Below are positions 1 to 5,459 of a stretch of DNA of 5,459 nucleotides, piece after piece. This stretch comes from an uncultured Eubacteriales bacterium (lineage in GTDB: Bacteria; Bacillota; Clostridia; Oscillospirales; Acutalibacteraceae): positions 1 through 5,459 of the forward strand of contig CAKSOB010000082.1 of assembly GCA_934476545.1 (NCBI GenBank). Direction: 5' to 3'. Positions within the stretch are counted from its first letter, which is position 1. The number at the start of each line of letters is the position of its first letter. Both the position numbers and the translations under genes were made by a program. Under the pieces are notes generated by a model, which made no database searches, had not been told where the DNA came from, and saw only the letters and a list, made by a program, of their open reading frames with translations.

Positions 1-76
1 GCCTAGTAGTTCAGTTGGTTAGAACGCCAGCCTGTCACGCTGGAGGTCGACGGTTCGAGCCCGTTCTAGGTCGCCA
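1..76 (+). tRNA. tRNA-Asp (anticodon GTC), first base cut off by the window edge
   Basis: Decodes GAC/GAU aspartate codons. The cloverleaf can be drawn directly. The acceptor 3' strand CTAGGTC (66-72) pairs with GCCTAG at 1-6 plus one G expected just before the window, with one G-U pair. The anticodon stem is CCAGC/GCTGG (27-31, 39-43) with loop 32-38 and anticodon GTC at 34-36. The T-loop TTCGAGC is present. The discriminator base is G, as expected for tRNA-Asp, and CCA is encoded at 74-76. Only nucleotide 1 of the tRNA is missing. It is the first visible member of a four-tRNA cluster, and its promoter lies upstream of the window. Confidence 0.97.
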
Positions 77-79
77 TTT

Positions 80-155
<76 letters not shown>

Positions 156-159
156 TTAT

Positions 160-235
160 GCGGATGTAGCTCATCTGGTAGAGCGCCACCTTGCCAAGGT
201 GGAGGTAGCGAGTTCGAGCCTCGTCATCCGCTCCA
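160..235 (+). tRNA. tRNA-Gly (anticodon GCC)
   Basis: Decodes GGC/GGU. The acceptor stem is GCGGATG (160-166) with CATCCGC (225-231), with a G-C pair at the base of the stem. The anticodon stem is CCACC/GGTGG (186-190, 198-202) around loop TTGCCAA, with anticodon GCC at 193-195. The T stem GCGAG/CTCGT has one G-T wobble. The discriminator is T and CCA is encoded at 233-235. It is the last of three tightly packed tRNAs before a 55-nt spacer containing a long hairpin. Confidence 0.97.
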
Positions 236-240
236 AACAT

Positions 241-285
241 TGCGATGAAATGACGCTTTCTCCCAAAGAAGCGTCATTTGTCGCA
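241..285 (+). other. Long hairpin in the spacer between tRNA-Gly and tRNA-Cys
   Basis: An inverted repeat fills the spacer. The inner arms AAATGACGCTT (248-258) and AAGCGTCATTT (269-279) are perfect 11-bp complements around a 10-nt loop. Outer arms TGCGA (241-245) and TCGCA (281-285) add 5 bp after a small 2-by-1 internal loop. No T run follows, only ATTTG and then CGCATATAG, so it is not a typical intrinsic terminator. It could be a processing signal, a partial terminator that lowers tRNA-Cys output, or a small mobile repeat. The structure is seen directly; the role is unknown. Confidence 0.75.
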
Positions 286-290
286 TATAG

Positions 291-365
291 GGTGCCATAG
301 CCAAGTGGTAAGGCCAAGGTCTGCAAAACCTTTATTCCCCGGTTCAAATCCGGGTGGCACCTCCA
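291..365 (+). tRNA. tRNA-Cys (anticodon GCA)
   Basis: Decodes UGC/UGU. The acceptor stem is GGTGCCA (291-297) with TGGCACC (355-361), a perfect 7 bp. The anticodon stem is AAGGT/ACCTT (316-320, 328-332) around loop CTGCAAA, with anticodon GCA at 323-325. The T-loop is TTCAAAT. The discriminator is T, the known identity base for cysteinyl-tRNA synthetase, and CCA is encoded at 363-365. The short D-arm is typical of this tRNA. No convincing promoter fits in the 55 nt before it, so it is probably transcribed with the three tRNAs upstream. A strong terminator begins 4 nt after its end. Confidence 0.97.
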
Positions 366-368
366 AGT

Positions 369-402
369 AAAGCAGGTTCTTTGGAATCTGCTTTTTTGTT
401 TT
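369..402 (+). terminator. Intrinsic terminator of the tRNA cluster (first of two)
   Basis: The stem AAAGCAGGTTC (369-379) pairs with GAATCTGCTTT (384-394), 11 bp with one G-T wobble and a TTTG tetraloop. The T tract is TTTTTTGTTTT (392-402). It lies immediately after the CCA of tRNA-Cys, so it ends the tRNA transcript. Confidence 0.92.
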
Positions 403-413
403 CCAATATTTGT

Positions 414-448
414 GCAGTCCTATAACAGGGACTGCCTTTTCTTTTTTT
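414..448 (+). terminator. Second, tandem intrinsic terminator after the tRNA cluster
   Basis: The stem GCAGTCC (414-420) pairs with GGACTGC (429-435), 7 bp with an 8-nt loop, and is followed by a T-rich tract to 448 (CTTTTC then seven Ts). It starts 12 nt after the T run of the first terminator. It likely insulates sbcDC from heavy tRNA transcription. Its T tract overlaps the place where the -35 element of the sbcD promoter would fall. Confidence 0.85.
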
Positions 449-461
449 GTGGAATCATTTA

Positions 462-470
462 TGATACAAT
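462..470 (+). promoter_or_regulatory. Predicted sbcDC promoter, extended -10 element
   Basis: TG-A-TACAAT (TG at 462-463, hexamer 465-470) is a good extended -10 for the housekeeping sigma factor. The region 17 nt upstream is only the terminator T run and gives no recognisable -35, which fits an extended -10 promoter. It lies 36 nt before the sbcD start codon, leaving a short leader. The promoter is inferred from pattern alone. Confidence 0.6.
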
Positions 471-506
471 AAAAGAATAGAACATTCACAGAAAGGAGCG
501 AGGATC

Positions 507-1655
507 ATGCGGTTGCTGCATTGTTCGGATTTGCACTTGGGAAAGCGGGTGCATGAGTGTTCCATGACGGAGGAGCAGCGTCACATTTTAAAGCAAATTG
601 CATCCATTGCAGTTGCACAGCAGGTGGACGGCATTGTTATTGCCGGTGATCTTTATGATAAATTGGTACCGTCAATAGAAGCGGTGGGATTGTTAGATGA
701 ATTTTTGACTTCTTTGTGGGAACAGCATCTTCCGGTTTATCTCATCAGCGGAAACCACGACTCTCCGGAGCGGTTGTCTTTTGGCACCCAGCTGTTGGAA
801 CAAAACGATGTTTATTTGGCAGGTGTTTTCACCGGAAAGGCACAGCATCTCTCCCTACAGGACGCATACGGCGCACTGGAGTTGTATTTGCTTCCCTTCA
901 TTAAACCTGCGGTGGTTCGTTCCTTTTATCCGGAGGAGTCCATTGAAACCTACGAGGATGCCGTGCGTGTGGCGCTGTCCCACAGCGATATTGACCCGCA
1001 AAAACGGAATGTGTTGGTGGCGCATCAATTTGTCACCAATAATGGCAGAGAACCGGAACGAAGCGATTCGGAAACGCTGTCGGTAGGAGCCTTGGATCAA
1101 GTGGATGTCAGCTTATTCGATGGGTTTGACTATGTGGCGTTAGGGCATATTCACGGACCACAAAAAATCGGACGGGAAACCGTTCGCTATTGCGGTTCTC
1201 CGTTGAAATATTCTTTTTCTGAGTGGCGGCATAAAAAATCGGTGACTATTGTGGAGTTGAAGGAAAAAGGAATCGTTTCTCTGGAACAGATTCCCTTGCA
1301 GCCGATTCATGATCTGCGAGAAATTCGTGGAACCTTATCCTCTCTCCTGCAGCCGGAGGTGGTGGCGCAGGGAGATCCGCAGGATTACCTTCGTGTAATT
1401 CTTACCGATGAAATCCCACCCTACGACCCGTTGGGACAGCTTCGTCAGGTGTATCCTAATTTGCTTCGCTTAGATTTTGAACGCAATGAAATCGCCGCAA
1501 TGGAGTCTATTACAGCAGCGCAAGATGTAGAAGAAAAAACCATTATGGAGTTGTTTTCTGATTTTTATGAAATGGCAAATGACCGCTCTATGAATGAGGC
1601 AGAACGTGCGGTTATGGAGCAAATTTGGAAAGAACAGGGAGGTGTGGTGTTATGA
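507..1655 (+). CDS. sbcD: Exonuclease SbcCD, nuclease subunit SbcD (Mre11 family)
   Basis: This is the metal-dependent nuclease half of the SbcCD complex, which trims double-strand ends and cleaves DNA hairpins and protein-blocked ends in the cytoplasm. The 382-residue length is normal (E. coli and Bacillus SbcD are about 390-400). All phosphoesterase motifs are visible: SDLHLG with D8 and H10, GDLYD with D48, SGNHDS with N83 and H84, VAHQF with H173, and GHIHG with H214 and H216. These ligands hold two Mn ions in family members. Residues from about 255 to the end match the C-terminal capping and SbcC-binding region. The start is ATG 507, with ribosome binding site AAAGGAG (492-498) spaced 8 nt. 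The stop overlaps the start of sbcC, so the two are probably translationally coupled. No key residue is missing. The family call is very secure. Confidence 0.97.
   Translation: MRLLHCSDLHLGKRVHECSMTEEQRHILKQIASIAVAQQVDGIVIAGDLYDKLVPSIEAVGLLDEFLTSLWEQHLPVYLISGNHDSPERLSFGTQLLEQNDVYLAGVFTGKAQHLSLQDAYGALELYLLPFIKPAVVRSFYPEESIETYEDAVRVALSHSDIDPQKRNVLVAHQFVTNNGREPERSDSETLSVGALDQVDVSLFDGFDYVALGHIHGPQKIGRETVRYCGSPLKYSFSEWRHKKSVTIVELKEKGIVSLEQIPLQPIHDLREIRGTLSSLLQPEVVAQGDPQDYLRVILTDEIPPYDPLGQLRQVYPNLLRLDFERNEIAAMESITAAQDVEEKTIMELFSDFYEMANDRSMNEAERAVMEQIWKEQGGVVL
1636..1655 (+). promoter_or_regulatory. Internal ribosome binding site and ATGA overlap joining sbcD to sbcC
   Basis: AGGGAGGTG (1636-1644) lies inside the end of sbcD and places its GGAGG core 9 nt before ATG 1652. 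The sbcC start ATG and the sbcD stop TGA share ATGA at 1652-1655. This arrangement decides the sbcC start and indicates coupled translation, as expected for subunits of one complex. An in-frame TTG at 1625 would add nine residues, but it has no ribosome binding site and the added residues are not family-like. Confidence 0.85.
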
Positions 1656-4600
1656 AGCCGTTGACCTTAACAATGTGTGGATTCGGTCCCTTTGGAAAAG
1701 CGATAACGGTAGATTTTTCTCCCTTTGAAGGGCAAGGTTTGTTTTTGATTACCGGCGATACCGGCGCAGGAAAGACCACCATTTTTGATGGAATTGCCTT
1801 TGCGCTGTTTGGAGAAGTCAGCGGCGAAACCCGTACCGTCAATACGGTGCGGAGCGACTATGCCGCCCCAACAGAAGAAACCTATGTGAAATTAACGTTT
1901 TCTCATCGAGGACAAACCTATACTGTCACTCGAAATCCCGGCTATGTACGGCAGAAAAAACGTGGTACCGGCACAACCACGGAACAGGCAGACGCTACAC
2001 TGGAATTACCGGATGGGCAGGTGCTGACGAAACCGCAGGTGGTCACAAAGGAAATCATTCGGTTATTGGGCGTGGATTTGCACCAGTTTAAGCAGATCGC
2101 CATGATTGCCCAAGGAGAGTTTTTGGACATTTTATTGGCAGACAGCAATAAGCGAGGTGAAATTTTTCGCCGTGTGTTCGATACCGGCACCTACGGCGCA
2201 GTCAGTGAGCGGTTAAAAGAATTGGCTGCCATTGCCCGCCAAAGCTGTGAGGCGCAGGATCGGGCATTATCGCAGCTTTGGGCAGGTGTTACCTGTGCGC
2301 CGGAAAGCCCCCTGCAATCGTCTTTTACAGCCATAGAACAGGAGAGTGTAGTCTATCATCTGGAGGAATCCCTTTTGCTTTTAGAACAGTTGGTTCAGGA
2401 AGATAAGCGCCGATACGAGAACCTCTCGCAAGAAACGGAATCGCTAACAAAGCAGTTGGAGGACAATGCAGTTGCCATTTCTCAGGGAGAGCAGTGGAAT
2501 CGAACGCTGCAGGAATTTGCAAGAGCAAGAGAGCAGTTGGTCCGGTTGACACAGCAGCTTCCGGAACTGGAGCAGGCAGAACTGCAAGTAAAGCGGGGAG
2601 AGGCAGCGCTGTATCGTGTTGCGCCGGTGTTGCAGCGAGTGAAAGCACTGCAAGCTGCTGTGGAAACTTTGGAGCGGGAAATTCTGGAAAAACAGGAAGC
2701 TCTTCGTTTGGCGGAAGAAACGGTGTTCCAAAAGAAACTGGTTTGCGAGGATATGGCAAAATATCAACCACAACTGGAAGCGCTGCAAAGAGAGAGCGGT
2801 GTATTGGAACGCTCTTTTTCTCGATATGATCAAGTGGAGCAGTTGACAAGGCAAAAGGCACAAGCGGAACAAGCGTTGCAGTTGCAGTCCGAGAAATCTT
2901 CTCACATGGAATCGCAGCGAGTGCAGTGGGAAGCAGAGCGGGAGCGATGCCGACAATCGGTGCAGCAATCGCAGCAAACCGAATTAAAGGTGCTGCATCT
3001 CCAAAACGAGCAAACAACACTTGCACAATATCGTCGTGGATTGCAGGCATTGCAAGAATTATGGACGCGTTGGGAAACGGCAGGGCAACAGTGGACGCAA
3101 GCACAACAGAGGTATCATCAAACCGAAGCAGCTTACCGAGAATCTCATCAGCAATATACCGAACTGGAAACTGCCTTTTTCCGCAGTCAGGCAGGTATCT
3201 TGGCAATGTCTTTGCAGGAAGGGGAACCCTGTCCTGTCTGTGGTGCGGTGGAGCATCCTTGCAAGGCGCAACTTTGCGAAACACCGCCTAGCGAACAAGC
3301 GCTGAAGATACAGCAAGAACAGATGGAACGCTGTCGGAAAGCCATGCTGGACTGTGTTACCGACTGTACGGAAAAACAGTCCTTGCGAGACGGTTTATGG
3401 GAACAGGTTCAGCATCAAGCAGTGGAGTTGCTTGGGGAATCCTGTTCTAAAGAAAAGTGGAAAGCGGTAGCGCATACCGAGCAGCAACGCTCCGAGGAGC
3501 GGCAGTTGGAATTGGAACGGGAGCTTTTTGCGTTACAGTCCGGCTTGGCACAGCAAAAGGCAGACGGAGAAAAATTACAAGCATTGGAAGAAAAGCTGGA
3601 ACAGATTTCTCAACAATGCGCAGCGTTACAGGAACAGCGAACTGCCTTGGAAAAAGAACACGGAACGCTTTGCGGGCAACTGGATGCAGCTTCCGAAGGG
3701 TTGCCTTATCCGGAAAAAGTGCAGGCAGAGGATTCGCTGACGAAACTTCATCAGCGAATCCTCCGAGGACGAGAGCTGATTGAGGGCAGCAGAGAGGCGT
3801 ATCTTCAAAGCGTACGGCAGCAAGAAGGCATCGCCGCTGTGCTGAAAGAAAAAGAAGCTCGTCTGCCTGTGGCAAAAGAGGAACAACAAGCTGCACAGGA
3901 AGAATTTTTGCAGGCGTTGGAACAGTTTGGATTTTCCGATACAGAAGCGTATCATAACGCTTTGATGACAGAAGAATCCTTATTACAAGAGAAGGAGCGA
4001 ATCGCCGCAGTCTATCGTGCGTTAGAACAGGCAAAAGCAGCCCATGACCATTTGGCGCAGGAAACAGATGGAAAACCGCCGGTGGATTTAGAAGCACTCC
4101 ACCAAAAGCGAGCGGTATTAACTGCACAGTATGGGGAACTGGATCAAGCGCGGCAAGGGGTTTATCGTCGGCTTCACGATAACCGGTCTGTTTTGGGACA
4201 ACTGCAACGAGAAGCACAATCTTTGGAGCAAGAACGAAACCATGTGGCTGTTTTGGAACAGCTTTCTAAAACAGCCAACGGTACACTCAAAAACCGACAG
4301 AAAATTACCTTCGAACAATATATTCAGGCATACTATTTCCGAAGAATTTTAGACGGCGCCAATCGCCATTTGGCAGTTATGACCGACGGACGATATCGGC
4401 TGGAGCGGAGAGAAACTGCGCTAGACAAGCAACGTTCTTTCGCTTTGGAATTGGATGTGTTTGATTATTATACCGGTAAGCTGCGTCCTATTCGAACACT
4501 TTCCGGAGGAGAATCCTTTAAGGCGGCGTTGTCTATGGCATTAGGATTATTGGATGTGGTACAGTTTATGGCAGGCGGTGTGGAGATTGACACCATTTTT

Positions 4601-4792
4601 ATCGACGAAGGCTTTGGCTCTTTGGATGGGGAATCCTTGGAGCAAGCATTGCAAGTGTTATCTTGTTTGACAGAAGGGAATCGGATGGTGGGAATCATTT
4701 CCCATGTGAGTGAATTAAAAGAACGAATCGACCAAAAAATTGTTGTGACAAAAGGAAAGAGCGGCAGCAGCATTAAGGTGGTATCATCTTGA
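1652..4792 (+). CDS. sbcC: Exonuclease SbcCD, ATPase subunit SbcC (Rad50/SMC-like)
   Basis: This is the ATP-driven DNA-binding and tethering partner of SbcD. It has 1046 residues, the usual SbcC size. The N-terminal ABC lobe (about 1-185) has Walker A GDTGAGKT (35-42) and a Q-loop at Q154 in the segment MIAQGEF. Two long heptad-rich, Gln/Glu-rich coiled-coil stretches (about 190-510 and 560-865) flank a central zinc hook CPVC (C527, C530), near the midpoint of the protein, which in the family dimerises two molecules through zinc. The C-terminal lobe (about 868-1046) has signature LSGGE (950-954), Walker B with IDE (984-986; catalytic E986), D-loop GSLD (989-992) and the H-loop H1018. All ATPase motifs are intact. 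Two extra cysteines (C537, C542) follow the hook. Start ATG 1652 was chosen for its ribosome binding site and its overlap with sbcD. Transcription ends at the hairpin beginning 20 nt after the stop. Long antisense reading frames inside this gene are coding shadows. Confidence 0.97.
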   Translation: MKPLTLTMCGFGPFGKAITVDFSPFEGQGLFLITGDTGAGKTTIFDGIAFALFGEVSGETRTVNTVRSDYAAPTEETYVKLTFSHRGQTYTVTRNPGYVRQKKRGTGTTTEQADATLELPDGQVLTKPQVVTKEIIRLLGVDLHQFKQIAMIAQGEFLDILLADSNKRGEIFRRVFDTGTYGAVSERLKELAAIARQSCEAQDRALSQLWAGVTCAPESPLQSSFTAIEQESVVYHLEESLLLLEQLVQEDKRRYENLSQETESLTKQLEDNAVAISQGEQWNRTLQEFARAREQLVRLTQQLPELEQAELQVKRGEAALYRVAPVLQRVKALQAAVETLEREILEKQEALRLAEETVFQKKLVCEDMAKYQPQLEALQRESGVLERSFSRYDQVEQLTRQKAQAEQALQLQSEKSSHMESQRVQWEAERERCRQSVQQSQQTELKVLHLQNEQTTLAQYRRGLQALQELWTRWETAGQQWTQAQQRYHQTEAAYRESHQQYTELETAFFRSQAGILAMSLQEGEPCPVCGAVEHPCKAQLCETPPSEQALKIQQEQMERCRKAMLDCVTDCTEKQSLRDGLWEQVQHQAVELLGESCSKEKWKAVAHTEQQRSEERQLELERELFALQSGLAQQKADGEKLQALEEKLEQISQQCAALQEQRTALEKEHGTLCGQLDAASEGLPYPEKVQAEDSLTKLHQRILRGRELIEGSREAYLQSVRQQEGIAAVLKEKEARLPVAKEEQQAAQEEFLQALEQFGFSDTEAYHNALMTEESLLQEKERIAAVYRALEQAKAAHDHLAQETDGKPPVDLEALHQKRAVLTAQYGELDQARQGVYRRLHDNRSVLGQLQREAQSLEQERNHVAVLEQLSKTANGTLKNRQKITFEQYIQAYYFRRILDGANRHLAVMTDGRYRLERRETALDKQRSFALELDVFDYYTGKLRPIRTLSGGESFKAALSMALGLLDVVQFMAGGVEIDTIFIDEGFGSLDGESLEQALQVLSCLTEGNRMVGIISHVSELKERIDQKIVVTKGKSGSSIKVVSS

Positions 4793-4811
4793 TAACGGTT
4801 CTAAAAACAAG

Positions 4812-4844
4812 AGATGGAGATTGCACAAAGTCTCCGTCTTTTTT
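4812..4844 (+). terminator. Intrinsic terminator of the sbcDC operon
   Basis: AGATGGAGA (4812-4820) pairs with TCTCCGTCT (4831-4839), 9 bp with one T-G wobble and a 10-nt loop, followed by a run of six Ts (4839-4844). It starts 20 nt after the sbcC stop codon and separates the operon from the membrane protein gene. Confidence 0.9.
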
Positions 4845-4886
4845 GTTGCAAAGAATACAAAATTTTTAATTCCCTGTTATGTGCGG

Positions 4887-4915
4887 TTGTTTTGTAGGCT
4901 AAATTGTGATAGAAT
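4887..4915 (+). promoter_or_regulatory. Predicted promoter of the DUF1538 gene
   Basis: A weak -35 TTGTTT (4887-4892), a 17-nt spacer, and the extended -10 TG-A-TAGAAT (TG at 4907-4908, hexamer 4910-4915) give a sound housekeeping promoter. Transcription would begin near 4922, about 60 nt before the start codon. The leader shows no riboswitch-like structure, only a weak AT-rich 6-bp inverted repeat (4929-4934 with 4946-4951). This is a pattern-based inference. Confidence 0.65.
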
Positions 4916-4983
4916 TAACATGGTATCTTGTATTGCGGTTTAGAAAATACATGAATCAAATACACAAAAGAAAGGAAGGTTGC

Positions 4984-5459
4984 ATGAATCACAATTTGGT
5001 TGAAAAAATCAAAGAATCGTTGTCTTCGGTGCTTCCGATTACAGTGATTGTGCTGTTGCTTACGATTTTTCTGGTTCCGATGCCACCGGGAACATTGATC
5101 ATGTTCCTGATCGGCGCAGTGATGCTCATTGTGGGCATGGGATTGTTTTCCCTGGGTGTGGATATTTCCATGATGCCGATGGGTGACGGAATCGGTGAGC
5201 AGATGTCTAAAACAAAACGAAAATGGTGGGTTGCCATTGTTTGCTTTGTAATCGGCGTGATCATCACCATTGCGGAGCCGGATTTGCAGGTTTTGGCAAA
5301 TCAAGTTACGGCGGTCCCCAACATGGTTTTGATTTTAGCCGTGGCGGCAGGTGTGGGAATGTTCCTTGTTGTCAATTTTTTGCGGACAATTTTGAAAATT
5401 CCGCTGCACTTAGTACTGTTAACATTCTACATCATCGTGTTTGTATTGGCATTCTTTGT
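4984..5459 (+). CDS. DUF1538-family membrane protein, N-terminal part (cut by window edge)
   Basis: An open frame runs from ATG 4984 to the window end: 158 complete codons plus two bases. The ribosome binding site AAAGGAAGG (4971-4979) selects this ATG over an in-frame ATG at 4951, which has none. The product is very hydrophobic, with about five membrane segments near residues 14-33, 36-57, 81-97, 114-131 and 141-158, and a basic loop KTKRK at 76-80. The segments GMGLFSLGVDISMMPMG (51-67) and ITIAEPDLQVLANQV (94-108) resemble the conserved blocks I recall for DUF1538 proteins. As I recall, the paired DUF1538 proteins UmpA/UmpB of Halomonas were reported to exchange Na+, K+ or Li+ for protons; transport by this protein is inference only. 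It has its own promoter and lies behind a terminator, so it is not part of sbcDC. The complete gene length cannot be seen. Confidence 0.8.
   Translation, partial: MNHNLVEKIKESLSSVLPITVIVLLLTIFLVPMPPGTLIMFLIGAVMLIVGMGLFSLGVDISMMPMGDGIGEQMSKTKRKWWVAIVCFVIGVIITIAEPDLQVLANQVTAVPNMVLILAVAAGVGMFLVVNFLRTILKIPLHLVLLTFYIIVFVLAFF

Noticed and set aside
274..489. 71-codon antisense open frame containing VPPGFEPG
   Set aside because: This peptide is the translation of the antisense strand of the tRNA-Cys T-arm, a well-known annotation artefact, and it also crosses two terminators.
1625..1651. Upstream TTG start for sbcC
   Set aside because: It would add nine non-homologous residues and has no ribosome binding site; ATG 1652 has a strong one and the usual ATGA overlap.
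2325..3284. 319-codon antisense open frame within sbcC
   Set aside because: It is a shadow of the Gln/Leu/Glu-rich coiled coil; it has low-complexity Ala/Pro/Leu composition, no family motifs and no ribosome binding site supporting it, and sbcC is clearly coding here.
3447..4217. 256-codon antisense open frame within sbcC
   Set aside because: Same reason: a compositional shadow of the second coiled-coil arm with no recognisable domain.
507..4792. sbcDC considered as part of a defence system or novel nuclease-ATPase module
   Set aside because: Both proteins have normal length, complete canonical motifs and the usual operon order; no defence-type neighbour is present.
4929..4951. Weak inverted repeat TGTATT/AATACA in the DUF1538 leader, considered as an operator or riboswitch
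   Set aside because: It has only six AT-rich pairs with an 11-nt loop, which is easily due to chance, and no conserved riboswitch core is visible.
4915..5304. 129-codon antisense open frame rich in His, Asn and Gln
   Set aside because: It lies opposite the DUF1538 gene, which has a ribosome binding site, a promoter and coherent membrane segments; the antisense peptide looks like the mirror of hydrophobic codons.

Overview
The window looks like a chromosomal segment from a Gram-positive bacterium of the Firmicutes, most likely class Clostridia and possibly the Oscillospirales. The reasons are strong AAAGGAG-type ribosome binding sites, tRNA genes that encode their own CCA ends, TGn-extended -10 promoters, intrinsic terminators with long T runs, mid-range GC, and an SbcD/SbcC pair plus a DUF1538 membrane protein of the clostridial style. 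The genus-level placement is inference; no phylogenetic marker is present.

Layout. Positions 1-365 hold four tRNA genes on the + strand in the order Asp(GTC), Phe(GAA), Gly(GCC), Cys(GCA). The first three are almost back to back (spacers of 3 and 4 nt). Gly and Cys are separated by a 55-nt spacer nearly filled by a long hairpin. Two intrinsic terminators in a row (369-402 and 414-448) close the tRNA unit. A promoter with an extended -10 element directly follows and drives sbcD (507-1655) and sbcC (1652-4792), which overlap by the 4 nt ATGA. An intrinsic terminator at 4812-4844 ends that operon. A further promoter (about 4887-4915) then serves a gene starting at 4984. This gene runs off the right edge and encodes a polytopic membrane protein of the DUF1538 family.

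How the genes work together. SbcD (Mre11-type nuclease) and SbcC (Rad50-type ABC ATPase with a zinc-hook coiled coil) form one complex that opens hairpin and blocked DNA ends. Their overlap suggests coupled synthesis. The tRNA unit and the membrane protein gene are separate transcription units with no visible functional link to sbcDC.

I found no mobile element, CRISPR array, phage gene, riboswitch or toxin-antitoxin pair. The window reads as an ordinary core-genome region. The points most worth a second look are the hairpin inside the tRNA cluster, the poorly characterised DUF1538 transporter candidate, and the extra cysteines beside the SbcC zinc hook.
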